DNA of 16,723 nt from JACCUZ01 sp038246575 (GTDB lineage Bacteria; Actinomycetota; Actinomycetes; JACCUZ01): positions 1-16,723 of the forward strand of contig JBBRVU010000084.1 in assembly GCA_038246575.1 (NCBI GenBank), read 5' to 3'. Positions 14,474 through 16,723 of this stretch are shown here, piece after piece. The notes beneath the pieces were generated by a model that ran no database searches, was not told where the DNA came from, and saw nothing but the letters and a program-made list of their open reading frames with translations. The stretch's first letter is position 1. The number at the start of each line of letters is the position of its first letter. The translations under genes and the position numbers were made by a program.

Positions 14474-15381
14474 CCACTGACCGCAACGGTGCCCTCGGCG
14501 TCGTCACCTCGGCCGAGATCGCCAGCCAGCCCGAGTGCTGGGAGCGCGCCCAGCAGCAGGCGCTGCGGGGAGTCGGCGGGCTCCCCGCCCCCGGTGAACG
14601 CGTCCTCGTGCTCGGCTGCGGCACGTCCTACTACGTCGCCAGTGCGTACGCCTGGCTGCGGGAGCAGGCCGGGCAGGGGGTCACCGACGCGCTCATCGCC
14701 TCCGAGCTGGCGCCCGTGGTCCGCGACTACGACCGGGTCATCGCCATCAGCCGGTCCGGCACGTCCACCGAGCTGGTCGACGCGGTGGCCCGGCTCGCTG
14801 CCGGGATCCCCGTCACCGCGGTGCTCGGCGAGCTCGGCACCCCCGTGGGTGACCTGGCCGAGCACGTCGTCGACCTCTCCTACGCCGACGAGCGCAGCGT
14901 CGTGCAGACCCGCTTCCCCACCACGCTGCTGGCCCTGCTGCGCACCGACCTGGGCGACTCCGACGACGCGCGGGAGGCGCTGCTGACGGCCGGGCGGGCC
15001 GCGGTGGCCACGGAGCCGACCGAGGCGATGCCCCGCCAGCTCGTCGTGCTCGCCTCGGGCTGGGCCGCGCCGCTGGCGCAGGAGGCCGCCCTCAAGTGCC
15101 GCGAGTCGGCCGGGATGTGGGCCGAGGCGTATGCGACCGGGGAGTTCCGCCACGGCCCGATCAGCGTGGCCGGCCCAGGCTCCCTCGTCTGGGCGATGAC
15201 CCCGCTCACCGACGTGCAGACCGAGGCCATCGAGGCCACCGGCGCGCGCATCCACCACGGCGGCGACGAGCCGCTCGCCGAGCTGGTCGCCCTGCAGCGC
15301 CACGCCGTCGCCTGGGCCGCCGGCGCCGGCCGCGACGCCGACCACCCCGTCCACCTGTCGCGCTCGGTGGTGCAGGTGTGA
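14470..15381 (+). CDS. SIS-domain protein, GlmS-isomerase / FrlB-like (putative sugar-phosphate deglycase or deaminase)
   Basis: This 303-residue protein has two SIS domains and no glutaminase domain, close to FrlB length and shorter than AgaS. SIS 1 has GCGTSYYVA (49-57) and the phosphate-binding loop SRSGTSTE (94-101). SIS 2 has AEAYATGEFRHGP, the GlmS-like signature. Glu212 and His228 have the 16-residue spacing of the GlmS Glu488/His504 and FraB Glu214/His230 pairs. The C-terminus HLSRSVVQV aligns with GlmS NLAKSV, but the GlmS active-site Lys603 is replaced by Arg298. This favours deglycase/deaminase chemistry on a 6-phosphorylated amino-sugar compound over glucosamine synthesis. It is coupled to the kinase by a GTGA overlap and overlaps the dioxygenase start likewise. 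The exact substrate is inferred only. Confidence 0.88.
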   Translation: MTTDRNGALGVVTSAEIASQPECWERAQQQALRGVGGLPAPGERVLVLGCGTSYYVASAYAWLREQAGQGVTDALIASELAPVVRDYDRVIAISRSGTSTELVDAVARLAAGIPVTAVLGELGTPVGDLAEHVVDLSYADERSVVQTRFPTTLLALLRTDLGDSDDAREALLTAGRAAVATEPTEAMPRQLVVLASGWAAPLAQEAALKCRESAGMWAEAYATGEFRHGPISVAGPGSLVWAMTPLTDVQTEAIEATGARIHHGGDEPLAELVALQRHAVAWAAGAGRDADHPVHLSRSVVQV

Positions 15382-16130
15382 GTGCCGCCACCGACACCGT
15401 GTCGGTGCCGACCTACTGCGAGCAGGGCTATCTCGTTCTGCGCGAGGTGCTCGACCCGGCGATGCTGACGGCGGCCCGCGCCGAGTCCGATCGGCTGATG
15501 GCGCTCTGCGCCGCCGACGCCGACCGCTTCGCCGCGCGCATCGAGTGGGAGGTCGACCACCTCGCCGCGACCGACCGGGCCGGCATGGATCGCGTCATCC
15601 GCAAGCTGGAGCCCATCTCCGACCTCAGCCCGTTCTTCGCGGCGCTCGCGCTGGCACCCACGGTGGCCGAGGCGGCGCGGGCGGTCTTCGCCGACGAGGT
15701 CGTGCTCTTCGAGGACAAGCTCAACCTCAAGCTGCCCGGCGGCTCGCCCTACCCGTGGCACCAGGACTGGTCGTGCTGCTGGCGCGCGCACACCGACGAG
15801 CTGGCGACCTGCTTCGTCTACCTCGACTCCGCCGACGCCGAGAACGGCTGCCTGCAGGTCGTGCCGGGCAGCCACCGCGACCGCGCCGTCTACCCGTTCC
15901 GCGGCGGCGGCCACTTCGAGGTCGACCCGTCGGCCATCGACCCGTCGTCGGTGGTGCCGGTGCCCCTCGCCGCCGGGGACATGATCGTGTTCGACCCGTA
16001 CCTGCTGCACTTCTCCGACCTCAACCGCAGCGATTCGCCGCGCCGGGCGATCATCTACACCTACAACCCTGCTCGGCTGGGTGCCGTCAACGAGACCCGT
16101 TTCCCGGCCGACGCGGCGCCGGTGTCGTGA
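15378..16130 (+). CDS. PhyH-family Fe(II)/2-oxoglutarate-dependent dioxygenase
   Basis: This 250-residue oxygenase is of the phytanoyl-CoA dioxygenase superfamily, which hydroxylates diverse small molecules with O2 and 2-oxoglutarate. The iron triad is visible: His128 and Asp130 in PWHQDWS and His211 in LLHFSDLN. Arg222/Arg223 in SPRRAIIYTY would bind the 2-oxoglutarate carboxylate, and Lys114/Lys117 precede the HxD strand as usual. ENGCLQVVPGSHRD (155-168) is the family consensus. The N-terminus TYCEQGYLVLREVLD is typical. GTG at 15378-15380 overlaps the SIS-gene stop. Its place inside a kinase/SIS sugar operon is unusual and suggests oxidative removal or modification of an N- or O-linked substituent on the imported compound. 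The substrate is unknown. Confidence 0.93.
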   Translation: MSAATDTVSVPTYCEQGYLVLREVLDPAMLTAARAESDRLMALCAADADRFAARIEWEVDHLAATDRAGMDRVIRKLEPISDLSPFFAALALAPTVAEAARAVFADEVVLFEDKLNLKLPGGSPYPWHQDWSCCWRAHTDELATCFVYLDSADAENGCLQVVPGSHRDRAVYPFRGGGHFEVDPSAIDPSSVVPVPLAAGDMIVFDPYLLHFSDLNRSDSPRRAIIYTYNPARLGAVNETRFPADAAPVS

Positions 16131-16152
16131 CCTCCTGCCTGGGGTGGCCGGG

Positions 16153-16723
16153 GTGATCGTCACCGTCACACCGAACCCCGCGTTGGACGTGACCTACCAC
16201 GTCGACAGGTTGCGCCCCGGCGTCGAGCACCGGGTGCGCAGCGTGTGCGAGCGGCCCGGGGGCAAGGGCGTCAACGTGGCCCGCGTGCTCGCCTCCCTCG
16301 GCATCGAGACGGTCGCGACCGGGCTGGTCTACGGGGAGGCGGGCGTCGCCGTCCAGCTCGCGGTGCGCGCGACCGACGTGCGCGAGGCGTTCCTGCACGT
16401 GGACCGGAGCGGTGCCGCGTCGCGGCGGACCGTCGTGGCCGTCGACGATCGGGGCACTGCGACCTCGCTGCTCGAGCCGGGACCCGCGGCCGACCCGGCC
16501 GACGCAGACGCCCTGCTCGCCCACCTCGCGACCCTGCTGGCCGCCGCCGACGTGCTGGTCGTGTCGGGCCGCCACCCCCCCGGCCTGCCCGCCGCCCCCG
16601 CCTCGGCGGCCGCGAGCAGCGCGGGGCCACCGGCGTCGACCACGGCGGTCGCACCCGCTGCCTTCGCGAGGCGGGTCGCCCGCGCCGCGAGGTCGTCGGG
16701 CAGGCCCGGCGGGAGGCTGCCCG
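16153..16723 (+). CDS. 1-phosphofructokinase / tagatose-6-phosphate kinase-like PfkB kinase, partial and disrupted at the right edge
   Basis: The first about 146 residues match the FruK/LacC branch of the PfkB family: IVTVTPNPALDVTYHVD at the start and RPGGKGVNVARVLASLG at about 34-50, then ADVLVVSGRHPPGLP. These kinases make ketose bisphosphates from fructose-1-P, fructose-6-P or tagatose-6-P. After about 16591 the plus frame stays open but turns into low-complexity Ala/Ser/Pro sequence unlike the family, because the expected continuation is on the minus strand (see the inverted segment). The start is GTG at 16153, 22 bp after the dioxygenase stop, with a G-rich stretch upstream. In this operon it could phosphorylate the ketose-6-phosphate released by the SIS enzyme ahead of an aldolase. 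The active-site GAGD lies beyond the window. Confidence 0.82.
   Translation, partial: MIVTVTPNPALDVTYHVDRLRPGVEHRVRSVCERPGGKGVNVARVLASLGIETVATGLVYGEAGVAVQLAVRATDVREAFLHVDRSGAASRRTVVAVDDRGTATSLLEPGPAADPADADALLAHLATLLAAADVLVVSGRHPPGLPAAPASAAASSAGPPASTTAVAPAAFARRVARAARSSGRPGGRLP
16582..16706. repeat. Segment inverted relative to the kinase frame, bounded by 10-bp inverted repeats
   Basis: GGCCTGCCCG (16582-16591) and CGGGCAGGCC (16697-16706) are perfect inverted repeats. Read on the minus strand, 16721 to 16593 gives GSLPPGLPDDLAARATRL, then KAAGATAVVDAGGPALLAA and ending AEAGA, exactly what FruK/LacC-type kinases have after LVVSG. Flipping the interior restores the plus reading frame in phase. 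It may be a real inversion or an assembly or amplification fold-back. Confidence 0.7.

Noticed and set aside
14880..16169. Minus-strand open frame (429 codons) opposite the SIS and dioxygenase genes
   Set aside because: Antisense of two genes with intact active-site motifs; high-GC DNA gives long spurious frames.
1..16723. CRISPR array, insertion sequence, rRNA or riboswitch
   Set aside because: No regularly spaced repeats, transposase motifs, rRNA-like sequence or known riboswitch core were seen on either strand.

Overview
The window is high-GC DNA with GTG-rich starts, 4-base stop/start overlaps and actinobacterial-type ABC and regulator genes. It most likely comes from an actinomycete (inference from composition and gene style; no taxonomic marker beyond one tRNA is present). 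Apart from the two edges it is almost fully coding and consists of two carbohydrate/amine catabolic operons transcribed away from a shared regulatory region at about 9345-9462.

Left edge (1-300): the first codons of a minus-strand gene that leaves the window, possibly a Phd/YefM-type antitoxin, sit beside a 14-bp perfect palindrome. Next come an AT-richer patch with an 11-bp tandem repeat, a hairpin, and a tRNA-Phe(GAA) gene on the minus strand. The side of a tRNA 3' end is a classical place for integrated elements, so the left edge may border one.

Leftward operon (9344 down to 406, minus strand): an unusual transcriptional regulator (alpha/beta N-terminus, GGDEF-like middle, C-terminal HTH), an M20 amidohydrolase, an iron-ADH/maleylacetate-reductase-like dehydrogenase, a CUT2 (ribose-type) ABC ATPase and permease, a lipoprotein substrate-binding protein and an aldehyde dehydrogenase. 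Amidohydrolase, ADH, ATPase and permease are joined by 4-base overlaps. A 13-bp-stem hairpin separates the binding protein from the aldehyde dehydrogenase. The set reads as: import a small ligand, hydrolyse an amide or similar bond, oxidise an alcohol to an aldehyde, then to an acid. The substrate is not evident.

Rightward operon (9463 to the right edge, plus strand): a HutC-type GntR repressor preceded by two operator-like half-palindromes, a CUT1 ABC importer (binding protein and two permeases, no ATPase), a PfkB sugar kinase, a SIS-domain (GlmS isomerase/FrlB-like) protein, a PhyH-type Fe(II)/2-oxoglutarate dioxygenase, and the start of a second PfkB kinase of the FruK/LacC type. Regulator + CUT1 importer without ATPase + PfkB kinase + SIS protein matches the logic of the Bacillus frl (fructosamine) operon and of galactosamine-type pathways. 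The embedded dioxygenase and second kinase are the unusual part and the best candidate for an undescribed pathway.

Right edge (16592-16723): the second kinase loses family resemblance after about residue 146, and the missing continuation is readable on the opposite strand. This indicates a local inversion or fold-back join, quite possibly an assembly artefact at a contig end.
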